NCBI RefSeq assembly: GCF_016881065.1
Contig: NZ_WXYN01000022.1
Coordinates: 62,001-126,000, forward strand
Reading direction: 5' to 3'
DNA: 64,000 nt
Source: Planococcus soli
Lineage (GTDB): Bacteria; Bacillota; Bacilli; Bacillales_A; Planococcaceae
The notes under the pieces are model-generated. The model saw only the letters and a list, made by a program, of their open reading frames with translations. It did no database searches and had not been told where the DNA came from. Both the position numbers and the translations under genes were made by a program. This document shows, one piece after another, positions 25,017 to 33,679 of this stretch (positions are counted from its first letter, which is position 1; each line of letters starts with the position of its first letter).

Positions 25017-25390
25017 TAGACTTCACTTCCTTTCGTGTTTTTGATCAGTTCAATAACTTCTGCTTGCGTAATACCGAGCTTGTTAGCTTCTTGCATAAGG
25101 CTTTTAACATAATTATCGACAAACGCCTCTTTTCGCTGCCCCATTAATGTCTGTTTCGCACCTTCAGCTACAAACATCCCGATCCCTCTCCTCTTGAATA
25201 AGATTCCTTCTTCCACCAGCTGATTGATCCCTTTTGAAACGGTTGCGTGATTGATCTTATAGAAGCTGACCAACTGATTGGTCGATGGTGCTTGATCGCC
25301 TTCTTTCAGTTGATCGTTGACAATCTGATCTTCAATCAATTCGCGGACCTGCATAAAAATCGGCTTGCTCGAATCAAACGCATTGCTCAC
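25016..25390 (-). CDS. GntR-family repressor, YtrA subfamily
   Basis: 124 residues from the GTG at 25390, chosen because AGGAGG is 8 nt upstream; the GTG at 25399 overlaps that RBS. Short GntR protein with only a winged helix (PIFMQVRELIEDQIVN, PSTNQLVSFYKINHATVSKG, EGILFKRRGIGMFV) and a brief C-terminal dimer helix, typical of YtrA. It probably binds the 40-bp palindrome at 25416-25455 and represses its own operon. Confidence 0.92.
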   Translation of the reverse strand: MSNAFDSSKPIFMQVRELIEDQIVNDQLKEGDQAPSTNQLVSFYKINHATVSKGINQLVEEGILFKRRGIGMFVAEGAKQTLMGQRKEAFVDNYVKSLMQEANKLGITQAEVIELIKNTKGSEV

Positions 25391-25415
25391 TGCAAACACC
25401 TCCTAATTTGGAATA

Positions 25416-25473
25416 GGTAATATGGTTATATACTTATGCATATAACCATATTACCTTTTTGTTTGTTTGTCAA
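25416..25473 (-). promoter_or_regulatory. YtrA-type operator and promoter
   Basis: Two perfect 16-bp arms (25416-25431 and 25440-25455; GGTAATATGG... and ...CCATATTACC) flank an 8-nt spacer. On the minus strand TTGACA (25473-25468) lies 17 nt before TATGGT, so the palindrome covers the -10 region. Confidence 0.8.
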
Positions 25474-25481
25474 TTGTTTTC

Positions 25482-25497
25482 GTGCCAGGCACCAACA
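25482..25497. repeat. Short dyad repeat GTGCCAGGCAC, copy 1
   Basis: GTGCCAGGCACCAACA is a palindrome with a central A, preceded by CAATTGT. A second copy lies at 25864-25878, on the other side of a small gene. Confidence 0.5.
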
Positions 25498-25512
25498 CAA
25501 TTACGCAGAGTG

Positions 25513-25536
25513 GTTAATATTGGACACAATGGGTAA
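25513..25536 (+). promoter_or_regulatory. Sigma-B-like promoter of the small gene
   Basis: GTTAAT, 12 nt, GGGTAA resembles the sigma-B consensus GTTTAA-N12-15-GGGTAT, about 37 nt before the ATG. Confidence 0.45.
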
Positions 25537-25572
25537 ACAACTAGTAAATCTTTAAAAACCGGAGGGATAGCA

Positions 25573-25776
25573 ATGACAAGAAAAGGTACAGCAGGCAGAA
25601 CACCTGATCAACAATCGGCTCCTCCAGAGTCGGGAATCGATAAAGTCGTCAAGAAAACGAAAGAAGCTTTGGACGGTGATAATAAAGCGACTGACTATAA
25701 AGACGTCGAAGATGAAATGGATGAAGCAAAAGAGCACTCTAAAGGGATAACAGATAAAAAGACTCGAAAAGATTAA
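25573..25776 (+). CDS. Small, highly charged hydrophilic protein, possibly stress-related
   Basis: 67 residues, no hydrophobic stretch, rich in Lys, Asp and Glu (DNKATDYKDVEDEMDEAKEH), probably disordered or helical. GGAGGG lies 7 nt before ATG. The sigma-B-like promoter suggests induction by general stress; no family is recognised. Confidence 0.6.
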   Translation: MTRKGTAGRTPDQQSAPPESGIDKVVKKTKEALDGDNKATDYKDVEDEMDEAKEHSKGITDKKTRKD

Positions 25777-25863
25777 AAATACAGAATGCAAGGCATCGTA
25801 AGTATCCCATTGGGTTATCGGCGGTGCCTTTTATATGTGCTTTCAAAATTCTCAATTGTGTGG

Positions 25864-25878
25864 GTGCCAGGCACCAAC
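25864..25878. repeat. Short dyad repeat GTGCCAGGCAC, copy 2
   Basis: Same core as 25482-25497, also preceded by CAATTGT. Together the two copies bracket the small charged-protein gene. Confidence 0.5.
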
Positions 25879-25946
25879 TTATGCTCTTCAAAAAAGGATT
25901 GTCTGCCAGTTCTGCAGAATAGAACAATTGAAAGGGGCGATTGAAG

Positions 25947-27146
25947 ATGGACTTTTCTTTCACACCAGAACAAGAGATGCTGCGCCGCACAACACGGAGC
26001 TTTGTAGATAAAGAAATCATGCCGTTTATCGAGGAATGGGACCGTGCAGGCAAATCGGATCCGGCGATTTATGGAAAGCTGGCGGATCTCGGGCTGATGG
26101 GCGTCTGCATCCCTGAAGCATACGGCGGCAGCGGCATGGATTATAATTCTTTGGCCATTGTCTGTGAGGAACTGGAGCGTGGAGACACGGCTTTCCGGAC
26201 TGCTGTTTCTGTCCATACTGGTTTGAACAGCTTAACCATTCTTCAATGGGGGACGGAAGAACAAAAGCAACAGTATCTCATTCCTCAGGCAAAGGGGGAG
26301 AAGATCGGTGCTTTCGGATTGACGGAACCAGGCGCTGGATCGGATGTGGCGGCGATGAAGACGACCGCTGTGAAAAGAGGACAACATTACGTATTAAACG
26401 GGCAGAAGACTTGGATTTCCTTGAGCGAGGTGGCGGACCATTTCCTGGTGTTTGCCTATACCGGTGAGCAGTTGCAGAAGCATGGCGCGATTTCCGCTTT
26501 TATTGTAGAACGCACATGGGCAGGTTTTTCTTCCAAGGCCATCAAAGGCAAGCACGGCATACGGGCAGGCAATACTGGAGAGTTGTTTTTTGAGGACGTC
26601 CAAGTCCCGGCAGAGAATTTGCTGGGTCAAGAAGGCGAAGGATTCAAAATAGCAATGTCGGCACTCGATAACGGCCGATTCACGGTTGCTGCCGGAGCGG
26701 TTGGACAGATTATGGCATGTCTCGAGGCAAGCATCAGCTATTGCCATGAACGCCAGACGTTCGGCAAGGAAATCGGCCGCCATCAGCTGGTCCAGCAAAT
26801 GATCGCAAAAATGGAAGCGGGCTTTCAGATGAGCCGGCTGCTTGTTTACCGTGCCGGTGAACTGAAAAACCAGGGCAAACGCAATACGAGGGAAACGTCC
26901 CTGGCAAAATGGCAAGCGTGTGATTTTGCCAATCAGGCAGCGGATGACGCTTTCCAGATCCACGGTGCCTATGGCTATTCAGACGAATACCCGGTCAGCC
27001 GCTACTTGCGCAATTCCAAAGCGCCGGTCATCTATGAAGGAACGCGGGAAATCCATACCATTATGCAAGCGGAATATGTACTCGGCTACAAGGAAGACAA
27101 AGCTTTATCGAAAACATTACCGGCATGGGAACGGCAAACCGAATAG
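25947..27146 (+). CDS. Acyl-CoA dehydrogenase
   Basis: 399 residues from the ATG at 25947 (AGGGG 9 nt upstream; the in-frame TTG at 25941 is less likely). FAD enzyme that introduces the alpha-beta double bond into acyl-CoA. Marks: FGLTEPGAGSDVAAM, TWISLSEVADHFLVFA, QTFGKEIGRHQLVQQMIAKM and the C-terminal YEGTREIHTIMQAEYVLG, where the Glu of YEGT is the catalytic base. It stands alone here, so chain length or branched-chain specificity is not known. Confidence 0.92.
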   Translation: MDFSFTPEQEMLRRTTRSFVDKEIMPFIEEWDRAGKSDPAIYGKLADLGLMGVCIPEAYGGSGMDYNSLAIVCEELERGDTAFRTAVSVHTGLNSLTILQWGTEEQKQQYLIPQAKGEKIGAFGLTEPGAGSDVAAMKTTAVKRGQHYVLNGQKTWISLSEVADHFLVFAYTGEQLQKHGAISAFIVERTWAGFSSKAIKGKHGIRAGNTGELFFEDVQVPAENLLGQEGEGFKIAMSALDNGRFTVAAGAVGQIMACLEASISYCHERQTFGKEIGRHQLVQQMIAKMEAGFQMSRLLVYRAGELKNQGKRNTRETSLAKWQACDFANQAADDAFQIHGAYGYSDEYPVSRYLRNSKAPVIYEGTREIHTIMQAEYVLGYKEDKALSKTLPAWERQTE

Positions 27147-27159
27147 TTTTTTCAAAATA

Positions 27160-27187
27160 TTAACTGAAGCGCACAATGGGATATACT
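27160..27187 (+). promoter_or_regulatory. Sigma-A-like promoter upstream of pspA
   Basis: TTAACT (27160-27165), 16 nt, TATACT (27182-27187). Confidence 0.4.
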
Positions 27188-27246
27188 GTATTGGAGAACT
27201 CTTTTCATCTTGTATGCGCAACAGCAGGGATTTTAATTGGTTGTAT

Positions 27247-27272
27247 GCTTAATCTCTACAAGTAATGGGTAA
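27247..27272 (+). promoter_or_regulatory. Sigma-B-like promoter upstream of pspA
   Basis: GCTTAA, 14 nt, GGGTAA matches the sigma-B consensus at 10 of 12 positions, about 70 nt before the start codon. No sigma-W motif (TGAAAC...CGTA) was found, although sigma-W drives the B. subtilis operon. Confidence 0.4.
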
Positions 27273-27338
27273 ATCTTTCATTAAGAAAGAGCGGCTGCTC
27301 GGCAGTCCCGCAAAAACCACAAAAAGAGGAGAATGATG

Positions 27339-28055
27339 ATGGAAATTTTAAAACGGTTTAAAGACATTATGACAAGCAATATTAACGCTTTATTGGACAA
27401 GGCAGAAGATCCGGAAAAGATGATTGACCAGTATTTGCGTGATTTGAACAGCGACTTGGGAAAAGTGAAATCAGAAACTGCAGCGATCATGGCAGCTGAA
27501 AAACGGGAGCGCCGTGAGCTTGAAGAATTTGAAAAGGAAATTGGCGACATGCAGCGCTATGCGGTAAACGCGTTGGAAGCCGGCAACGAAGACGACGCAC
27601 GAAAATTCCTGCAGCGCAAGGCAGAGCTTTCTGAAAAACTGACAGACAAACAAACGGCAGTGGAACTTGCGGCTGCCAATACGCAACAGATGCGCCAGAT
27701 GCACGATAAGCTGGAATCGGATATCGGCGAGCTTGAATCCCGCCGCTCGGAGCTGAAAGGCAAGGCGTCTGTAGCAAAGACTCAAAAACGCATGAACGAT
27801 TTCGCTTCTTCAGTGGACGGTGCTGGCGAACGGATTTCCGCTTTCGACAAGATGGAGCAGAAAATCAACCAGGAGCTGGATGAAGCCATTGCGATGTCGG
27901 AGTTGAACAAAAGTTCAGGAACGGACATCAAAGACCTTGCTTCAAAATACGACAGCGATTCTTCTGTCGATGACGAGCTGGAATCCCTGAAATCGGGCAT
28001 CAACGTGGACGATGAACTGGAAGCATTAAAAGGTCAATTGGGCAAAAATGAATGA
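27339..28055 (+). CDS. pspA: Phage shock protein A homologue (PspA/IM30)
   Basis: 238 residues from the third of three consecutive ATG codons (27333, 27336, 27339); GAGGAG at 27326-27331 is best spaced for the last. ESCRT-III-like membrane-repair protein: helix 0 (EILKRFKDIMTSNINALLDKAEDPEKM split as LKRFKDIMTSNINALLDK), long coiled-coil hairpin, and a short C-terminal acidic tail. First gene of a four-gene operon equal in order to B. subtilis ydjFGHI, where YdjF (PspA) is recruited to damaged membrane by YdjG, YdjH and YdjI. Confidence 0.93.
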   Translation: MEILKRFKDIMTSNINALLDKAEDPEKMIDQYLRDLNSDLGKVKSETAAIMAAEKRERRELEEFEKEIGDMQRYAVNALEAGNEDDARKFLQRKAELSEKLTDKQTAVELAAANTQQMRQMHDKLESDIGELESRRSELKGKASVAKTQKRMNDFASSVDGAGERISAFDKMEQKINQELDEAIAMSELNKSSGTDIKDLASKYDSDSSVDDELESLKSGINVDDELEALKGQLGKNE

Positions 28056-28103
28056 TGGCTCCCGTACGGACAGTTTCCTTTAAACTGAAAGGAGGCGGAC
28101 GGA

Positions 28104-29132
28104 ATGGTTATTCAGTATAAATGTCCAAACTGTGGTGCGGACATGTCGTTCGACAGCGAATCGGGCCACTTGTCATGTCCAAGCTGCGGCAGACAGGATG
28201 AAATCGAGACATTCCCGGAAACCAATATCCTGCGGAAGTTCGACCCGGGTGAAGCAAAGGAATACCATTGCGAAAACTGTGGAGCGGTCATTTTGACTGA
28301 AGCGGAAACCACCGCAACTCATTGCAGTTTCTGTGGCGCGCCAGTGCTGATAGCGGACCGGCTGAGCGGTGACTTGGCTCCCGCCAAAGTGATCCCCTTC
28401 ACCATCAGCAAGGAAGAAGCTGTCGCCGCTTTCCAGAAGTGGACGAAGAACGGCCGGCTGACGCCAAGGGGCTTCACAAGCGGCGACCGGATCAAAAAGA
28501 TGGCCGGCATGTATGTGCCGTTTTGGCTTTATGACATTGACGGAACAGCAGACGTGGCGGCACTTGCGACAAGGGTGCGCAGCTATACGAGAGGCGACAC
28601 AATTTATACGGAGACTGATTTTTACGATGTCCGCCGGAAAATGGACCTTAGCTACCTGAAAGTGCCTGCAGATGCTTCGGAAAAGATGGACGACGAATTG
28701 ATGGATAAACTTGAGCCCTACAATTACGAAGAGCTGAAAGACTTCAGAATGCCTTATTTGGCCGGATATCTTGCCGAAAAATACGATTACGACGATGAAG
28801 CGCTGTTTTCACGGATCGAATCCAAGATTGTGCCGTATATCGATTCGTACATAAGCAGCACCGTTTCCGGCTATTCAACCGTCAGCTATACCAATAAACA
28901 GATCCAGACGAATAAAAAAAATGTCTACTATACCTTGTTTCCGGTGTGGATGGTTTATTATGATTTCGAAAACAAAGAACATACCTTTGCGATGAACGGC
29001 CAAACAGGAAAAGTGGTCGGCAAGCCGCCAATCAGTCCGTTCAAAGTTGCGGCCTGGTTCACCGGCATTGCGGCTTCCACTTTTGCAGTGATGAAAGTGA
29101 TTTCGTTCGCTGTAGGAGGTGTTCTTTGGTGA
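28104..29132 (+). CDS. ydjG: YdjG-like zinc-ribbon membrane protein
   Basis: 342 residues. Four CxxC knuckles at the N-terminus (CPNCGADM, CPSCGRQ, CENCGAVI, CSFCGAPV) make two zinc ribbons. A mixed alpha/beta region follows (GMYVPFWLYDIDG, FPVWMVYYDF), and a hydrophobic C-terminal helix (VAAWFTGIAASTFAVMKVIS) anchors it. Together with YdjH it is thought to hold the SPFH protein YdjI and PspA at the membrane in B. subtilis. Its stop overlaps the next start. Confidence 0.85.
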   Translation: MVIQYKCPNCGADMSFDSESGHLSCPSCGRQDEIETFPETNILRKFDPGEAKEYHCENCGAVILTEAETTATHCSFCGAPVLIADRLSGDLAPAKVIPFTISKEEAVAAFQKWTKNGRLTPRGFTSGDRIKKMAGMYVPFWLYDIDGTADVAALATRVRSYTRGDTIYTETDFYDVRRKMDLSYLKVPADASEKMDDELMDKLEPYNYEELKDFRMPYLAGYLAEKYDYDDEALFSRIESKIVPYIDSYISSTVSGYSTVSYTNKQIQTNKKNVYYTLFPVWMVYYDFENKEHTFAMNGQTGKVVGKPPISPFKVAAWFTGIAASTFAVMKVISFAVGGVLW

Positions 29133-29908
29133 AGGGATTTCAAGTGAAATGGCTGTTGATATTTTCAATCCTGTTGGTTTTTAGTGGAGTCGGCGGCATT
29201 ACCGCGTCGGCTGCTGTGGATCAGCGCGTTTACGACAACGCCGATCTGCTGAGCGAATCGGAAATTGCAGAATTGGAAGCTGTCGCAGCGGAACATAGCC
29301 GGAAACACGGAACGGATTTTCTGTTTTGGACCACTGCAGATGAACAATCGCTTTACATCCAGGATGATATGGGTGATTTCTATGATACGTGGGCCGAAGA
29401 GAACGGGCAGGAAAATGCAGTTCTGCTGTCGATGAATATCGCGACGCGTGATGTTTATCTGGCGGGTTTTGGAACAGCGGAAAGGTCACTGGATAACCAG
29501 CGTGTCAATTTGGTGCTGGACCGGATCATCCCGGAAATGCAGCGGGGCGACTACGCGGACGCTTTCCATGAGACGGTGACAACTTCGAGCCGCTACATGG
29601 AATTCCGTCCCGGTGTCAATCCGGAAAACATTTTCTTTAAAACCTGGTTCCAACTGGCGATTGCATTGCTGTTGGGCGCAGGGGTTGTCGGTTTCATGCT
29701 CTATAATTCAGGTGGACGTGTGACCACGACTTCCACAACCTATTTTGATGACGATCACACAAAAGTGACCAGCAAGCTTGACCAGTTCCGCAATAAAACC
29801 ATATCACGCCGTAAGGTTCCGAAGAAAAGCAGCGGAGGCGGAGGTTTTGGAGGCGGCGGAAGCACAGGAGGCGGACGCTCATTTAGTGGTGGCGGCCGTA
29901 AATTCTAG
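29129..29908 (+). CDS. ydjH: YdjH-like TPM-domain membrane protein
   Basis: 259 residues. GTG at 29129 has TAGGAGGT 9 nt upstream and overlaps the ydjG TGA; TTG at 29126 is an alternative. Signal-like N-terminal helix, extracytoplasmic TPM domain (VYDNADLLSESEIAELEAVA, then DVYLAGFGTAERSLD), one membrane helix (LAIALLLGAGVVGFMLY) and a glycine/serine-rich tail ending in repeated GGG motifs, a feature of this family. It works with YdjG and YdjI. Confidence 0.87.
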   Translation: MKGFQVKWLLIFSILLVFSGVGGITASAAVDQRVYDNADLLSESEIAELEAVAAEHSRKHGTDFLFWTTADEQSLYIQDDMGDFYDTWAEENGQENAVLLSMNIATRDVYLAGFGTAERSLDNQRVNLVLDRIIPEMQRGDYADAFHETVTTSSRYMEFRPGVNPENIFFKTWFQLAIALLLGAGVVGFMLYNSGGRVTTTSTTYFDDDHTKVTSKLDQFRNKTISRRKVPKKSSGGGGFGGGGSTGGGRSFSGGGRKF

Positions 29909-29940
29909 AACGGAATGTACCAAAGGAGGGAATGAACAGA

Positions 29941-30939
29941 ATGGGGTTTTTCAGCAATCAATTTGCAGATGTAGTGGAATGGGAAGAATTCAGGGAAGAC
30001 ATGATTTTCTGGAAATGGACCAATAACGAAGTCAAAAAAGGCAGCAGGCTTATTATTCGACCCGGCCAGGATGCCATTTTTATCAACAACGGCAAGGTTG
30101 AAGGAATCTTTGAAGACGAAGGCGAGTACGACATCGAATCGGAGATTGTGCCATTCCTGTCTACCTTGAAAGGATTCCGCTTCGGCTTTAACAGCGGCAT
30201 GCGGGTGGAAGTGCTCTTTGTGAATACCAAAGAGTTCACGGTCAAATGGGGGACGCAAAATCCGATCAACATCCCGGCGCCCCAGCTGCCAGGCGGCATG
30301 CCAATCCGCGCAAACGGCACATTCCAGTTCAAGGTCAGCGATTATGTAGGTTTGATCGATAAGATTGCGGGTGTCCGGAACAGCTACTTGGTAGACGATG
30401 TGAAAATTCGCATCACTGCAATTTTGGATCAGCTCTTGATGAAATGGATGACCAAAGAAGGCAAGGACATGTTCAACCTGCAAGCCAATGCGCATGAAAT
30501 CGGCCAAGGCATCCAAGATGACCTGAACATGCAGCTCATGGATGACGGCATGAAAGTTACCGGCTTCCAAGTCATGAGTTTCAATTATCCGAAAGAAATC
30601 CAGGACATGATCAATAAAAACGCGTCGCACGGCATGATCGGCGACGTCGGGAAATACCAGCAGATTTCAGTGGCCGACGCCATGGGCAAATCTTCCGGAT
30701 CCAATACAGCTTCCGACATGGCCGGCATGATGATGGGCATGAACATTGCCAAAGAAATGATGGACGGCCAAAAAGAATCAAGTGCAGGCAATCAGCAAAA
30801 AACAGCCGGTGCAGGTTCGGGCGATTCAGCTGCTCAATCCGACGGCAGCGAAAAGGCGGTGCCGAAATTCTGTCCAAACTGCGGACAGAAAAACGAAGGC
30901 GCAAAATTCTGCCCGAATTGTGGACAGAAGCTTGGTTAA
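29941..30939 (+). CDS. ydjI: YdjI-like SPFH-domain protein with C-terminal zinc ribbons
   Basis: 332 residues from the ATG at 29941 (AAAGGAGGG 10 nt upstream; the ATG at 29932 abuts the RBS). N-terminal SPFH/band-7-like domain (LIIRPGQDAIFINNGKVEGIF, VNTKEFTVKWGTQNP), then a methionine-rich stretch (MAGMMMGMNIAKEMM) and two CxxC pairs at the very end (FCPNCGQKNEG, FCPNCGQK). In B. subtilis YdjI binds PspA and carries it to stressed membrane. Last gene of the operon before a strong terminator. Confidence 0.9.
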   Translation: MGFFSNQFADVVEWEEFREDMIFWKWTNNEVKKGSRLIIRPGQDAIFINNGKVEGIFEDEGEYDIESEIVPFLSTLKGFRFGFNSGMRVEVLFVNTKEFTVKWGTQNPINIPAPQLPGGMPIRANGTFQFKVSDYVGLIDKIAGVRNSYLVDDVKIRITAILDQLLMKWMTKEGKDMFNLQANAHEIGQGIQDDLNMQLMDDGMKVTGFQVMSFNYPKEIQDMINKNASHGMIGDVGKYQQISVADAMGKSSGSNTASDMAGMMMGMNIAKEMMDGQKESSAGNQQKTAGAGSGDSAAQSDGSEKAVPKFCPNCGQKNEGAKFCPNCGQKLG

Positions 30940-30951
30940 ATAGATGTGAAA

Positions 30952-30989
30952 AACCGCTGCCGGGATGAAAATCCCGGCAGCGGTTTTTT
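30952..30989 (+). terminator. Terminator of the psp/ydj operon
   Basis: 15-bp perfect stem AACCGCTGCCGGGAT / ATCCCGGCAGCGGTT with a GAAA tetraloop and a T run. Confidence 0.92.
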
Positions 30990-31195
30990 TGAGTAACGTA
31001 GCAAAATGTGGACACCATGCTGACAGTGCTTCAACTTTCTTCCGCCTCGTTCCTGTTCAGTGGTTTCAAAAGCTGATTCTTTCATTCCACTAATATAGTA
31101 GAATAGCAGAAGGGCTCGGCTTTAGGCTGATAGAGGGATTTGGTTTTCAGGTACAGCCGAACTAGCGAGCATTAACAGGAACGGAGCGGCAGCTA

Positions 31196-32803
31196 ATGAA
31201 TTTATCACGCTTTAAATTGAGTACGGTCATCATCTTCTTTATCTGTCTTGTAGTATTGATTTCCCTGTCAATCACCATTCTTCTCGTTACCGATATGACA
31301 AGCGAAAATATAGAAAGCCAACTAGAAGAAAAAGCAGTTACTCTTTCACGCACGGTTGCAGAATCACAAATAGTTCAAAATGGCTTGCTGAGGACTGAGC
31401 TGGAGACAGAGATACAACAGTACACGTCAACCATTCAGGAAGCGACAGACGTACTGTTTATTGTTGTCATGGATATGGAAGGTTTGCGGAAATCCCATCC
31501 GGATCCTCAACAAATCGGACAACCTTTTGTTGGTGCAGATGAAAAACAGGTACTATTGGGCGAAGACTATACGTCACGTTCAGAAGGGACGCTCGGAAAA
31601 TCCCTGCGTTCTTTTACGCCCATAATGGATGCGGAGGAAAATCAGATCGGGGCAGTGGCAGTCGGAATTTCACTCGATGAGGTCCAATCTTCCATCGACC
31701 AGAGCTTGCTGAAAATACTGACTGGCTCTGCCATAGGCTTGTTGGTCGGCATTATCGGCGCTTTCTGGTTGGCCTGGTATATTAAGAAAAGCCTGTTTGG
31801 GTTGGAGCCGTATGCCATTGCCCGCATCCATGAAGAGCGGAACCAGATGCTGCAATCTGTCTATGAAGGGGTTATTGCGATTGATGCGGACGCGAAGATC
31901 GTGCTGGTCAATAAATCAGCGAGACGGATTTTCCATCAAGCTGGATTGATGGCCAAGGAACCAATCGGCATGGACATCAACGAGTTTTTACCGGGCGCTA
32001 TGCTGGAGCGGATGCTGGATCAAAGGCAGCCGGAATTGGATAAGGAACAAAGTTTCAACAGTGTTTCTGTTATTTCAAACCATGTACCGCTGGTGGTCAA
32101 TCATCACGTGATCGGAGCAATTGCTACATTCCGTGACAAGACAGAAGTGAATCAACTGGCCGAACAGCTGACAGGCGTCCAGTTATATGCCGACACGCTG
32201 CGTGCGCAATCGCATGAATTCATGAATCAGCTGCATGTACTGCTCGGCATGATCAAGCTCGAAGAGTATGGGCAGGTCAAGCGGTTTATTGCCAAGCTGA
32301 CTGACCATCAAGCCCATGAGGTCGGGGCTGTCACACAGTACATAAAAGACCCGGTTCTTTCGGGATTTATCATTGGGAAAATCAGCTATGCAAGAGAAGC
32401 GCATGTTGAACTTGCTATCCAGTGCAAAACAGAGATTCCGCAGCCTAAAGATCGGGCTGTTACACATGAACTCATCACAATTCTCGGCAATATTATCGAC
32501 AATGCAATTGATAGTGTGTCGGGCATGGAAAAGCAGATTATCTCCGTTCATTTTTCCTATATTGATGAATTGCTGGAGCTGACCGTAGCAGACTCTGGTC
32601 CCGGCATTCCAAAAGGCATGCAGGAGTCCGTCTTTTCAAAAGGCATCTCTACAAAAAAAGGAAAAGATCGAGGATTCGGCCTTTACTTAGTGAAAAACAG
32701 TGTTGAAAAACTGGAAGGCTCGATCGATATTATATCGGAACTGGATGGAGCCGTGTTTTCCATCATCGTTCCATATGAAGAAGTAGGAGGTGAAAAACAA
32801 TGA
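31196..32803 (+). CDS. CitA/DcuS-type sensor histidine kinase
   Basis: 535 residues. Two membrane helices flank an extracytoplasmic Cache-like sensor (residues about 35-170; RKSHPDPQQIGQPF and GAVAVGISLDEV are typical), then a cytoplasmic PAS domain (AIDADAKIVLVNKSARRIF), the phospho-acceptor His at about 340 (SHEFMNQLHVLLGM) and a HATPase domain (ILGNIIDNAIDS, DSGPGIP, GFGLYLVKN). This family senses C4-dicarboxylates or citrate. Its stop overlaps the regulator start (ATGA). The symporter gene downstream supports malate or a related acid as ligand. Confidence 0.9.
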   Translation: MNLSRFKLSTVIIFFICLVVLISLSITILLVTDMTSENIESQLEEKAVTLSRTVAESQIVQNGLLRTELETEIQQYTSTIQEATDVLFIVVMDMEGLRKSHPDPQQIGQPFVGADEKQVLLGEDYTSRSEGTLGKSLRSFTPIMDAEENQIGAVAVGISLDEVQSSIDQSLLKILTGSAIGLLVGIIGAFWLAWYIKKSLFGLEPYAIARIHEERNQMLQSVYEGVIAIDADAKIVLVNKSARRIFHQAGLMAKEPIGMDINEFLPGAMLERMLDQRQPELDKEQSFNSVSVISNHVPLVVNHHVIGAIATFRDKTEVNQLAEQLTGVQLYADTLRAQSHEFMNQLHVLLGMIKLEEYGQVKRFIAKLTDHQAHEVGAVTQYIKDPVLSGFIIGKISYAREAHVELAIQCKTEIPQPKDRAVTHELITILGNIIDNAIDSVSGMEKQIISVHFSYIDELLELTVADSGPGIPKGMQESVFSKGISTKKGKDRGFGLYLVKNSVEKLEGSIDIISELDGAVFSIIVPYEEVGGEKQ

Positions 32804-33516
32804 TCAACGTGCTGATCGTAGAAGATGACCCGATGGTGGCAGAACTGAATCGTCAATATGTTGCACAGGTGGAAGGTTTTTTCGTGACCGGGCGCGCGGC
32901 CGATGCAGTGGGAGCCCTCGAGCTGCTGGCTGCGGAAAAAGTGGACTTGCTGCTGCTTGATATCCACATGCCTGGCATGAACGGCCTGGATTTTTTGCGG
33001 CAGCTCCGGGAAGAAAAAAAGGATCTGGACGTCATCCTCATTACAGCGGCTTCTAAAATCAGTCAGATTCAGCAGGCACTGAGGCTTGGTGCAGTCGATT
33101 ATTTAATCAAGCCGTTTGAGTTCAGCCGGTTCCAAGAAGCGTTGCTGCAATACAAAAACCAATATTATGGCCTTGATGATAAGGACAAAGTGGATCAGCA
33201 GGAGCTTGACCGAATGCTTCAAAAAAAGGGTGAGCCTGTTCAAGAAACCGAAAACTTTGGTGCAGTGCCGAAAGGACTGACAAAAACGACTTTGAAAAAA
33301 ATCGTTGAAGTGACATTACAGATAGAAACGGATACGTTTTCGACAGAAGATATCGCGGAAATCAGCCAGATATCAAGAGTATCAGTGAGAAAGTATTTGA
33401 AATTCCTGACTGAAATCGACTATCTCGAAGAAAATCTTGTTTATGGAATCGGCCGTCCCATTTATCGCTATCTCGTTAAAGAAGATAATCGATCCCGTAT
33501 AACGCCGTATTTGTAG
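32800..33516 (+). CDS. CitB/DcuR-type response regulator
   Basis: 238 residues. Receiver domain with EDDP acidic pocket, phospho-acceptor Asp54 (LLLDIHMPGMNG) and conserved Lys in YLIKPFEFSRF; C-terminal helix-turn-helix (FSTEDIAEISQISRVSVRKYLKFL). Overlaps the kinase gene by 4 nt. It probably activates the symporter gene 160 nt downstream, as MalR does for maeN in B. subtilis. Confidence 0.9.
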   Translation: MINVLIVEDDPMVAELNRQYVAQVEGFFVTGRAADAVGALELLAAEKVDLLLLDIHMPGMNGLDFLRQLREEKKDLDVILITAASKISQIQQALRLGAVDYLIKPFEFSRFQEALLQYKNQYYGLDDKDKVDQQELDRMLQKKGEPVQETENFGAVPKGLTKTTLKKIVEVTLQIETDTFSTEDIAEISQISRVSVRKYLKFLTEIDYLEENLVYGIGRPIYRYLVKEDNRSRITPYL

Positions 33517-33517
33517 A

Positions 33518-33543
33518 AGCAGCCACTCCGGCTGCTTTTTTTA
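33518..33543 (+). terminator. Terminator after the two-component genes
   Basis: AGCAGCC / GGCTGCT stem with 5-nt loop and T run. Confidence 0.7.
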
Positions 33544-33615
33544 ATTACAATAAGTTCAATACTTTCATAAGGTATCCGTTTTCTGACTATTTAACTATGA
33601 TTGGTATCAATAGAT

Positions 33616-33629
33616 TGAAAGCGCTTTCC
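33616..33629. promoter_or_regulatory. cre site upstream of the symporter gene
   Basis: TGAAAGCGCTTTCC fits the CcpA consensus TGWAARCGYTWNCW at all but the last position, so glucose repression is likely. Confidence 0.7.
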
Positions 33630-33679
33630 TTGAACTGCCGTCAATCATAAAGAAAAGAAAGCGGGATGGAGCTGAAAAA

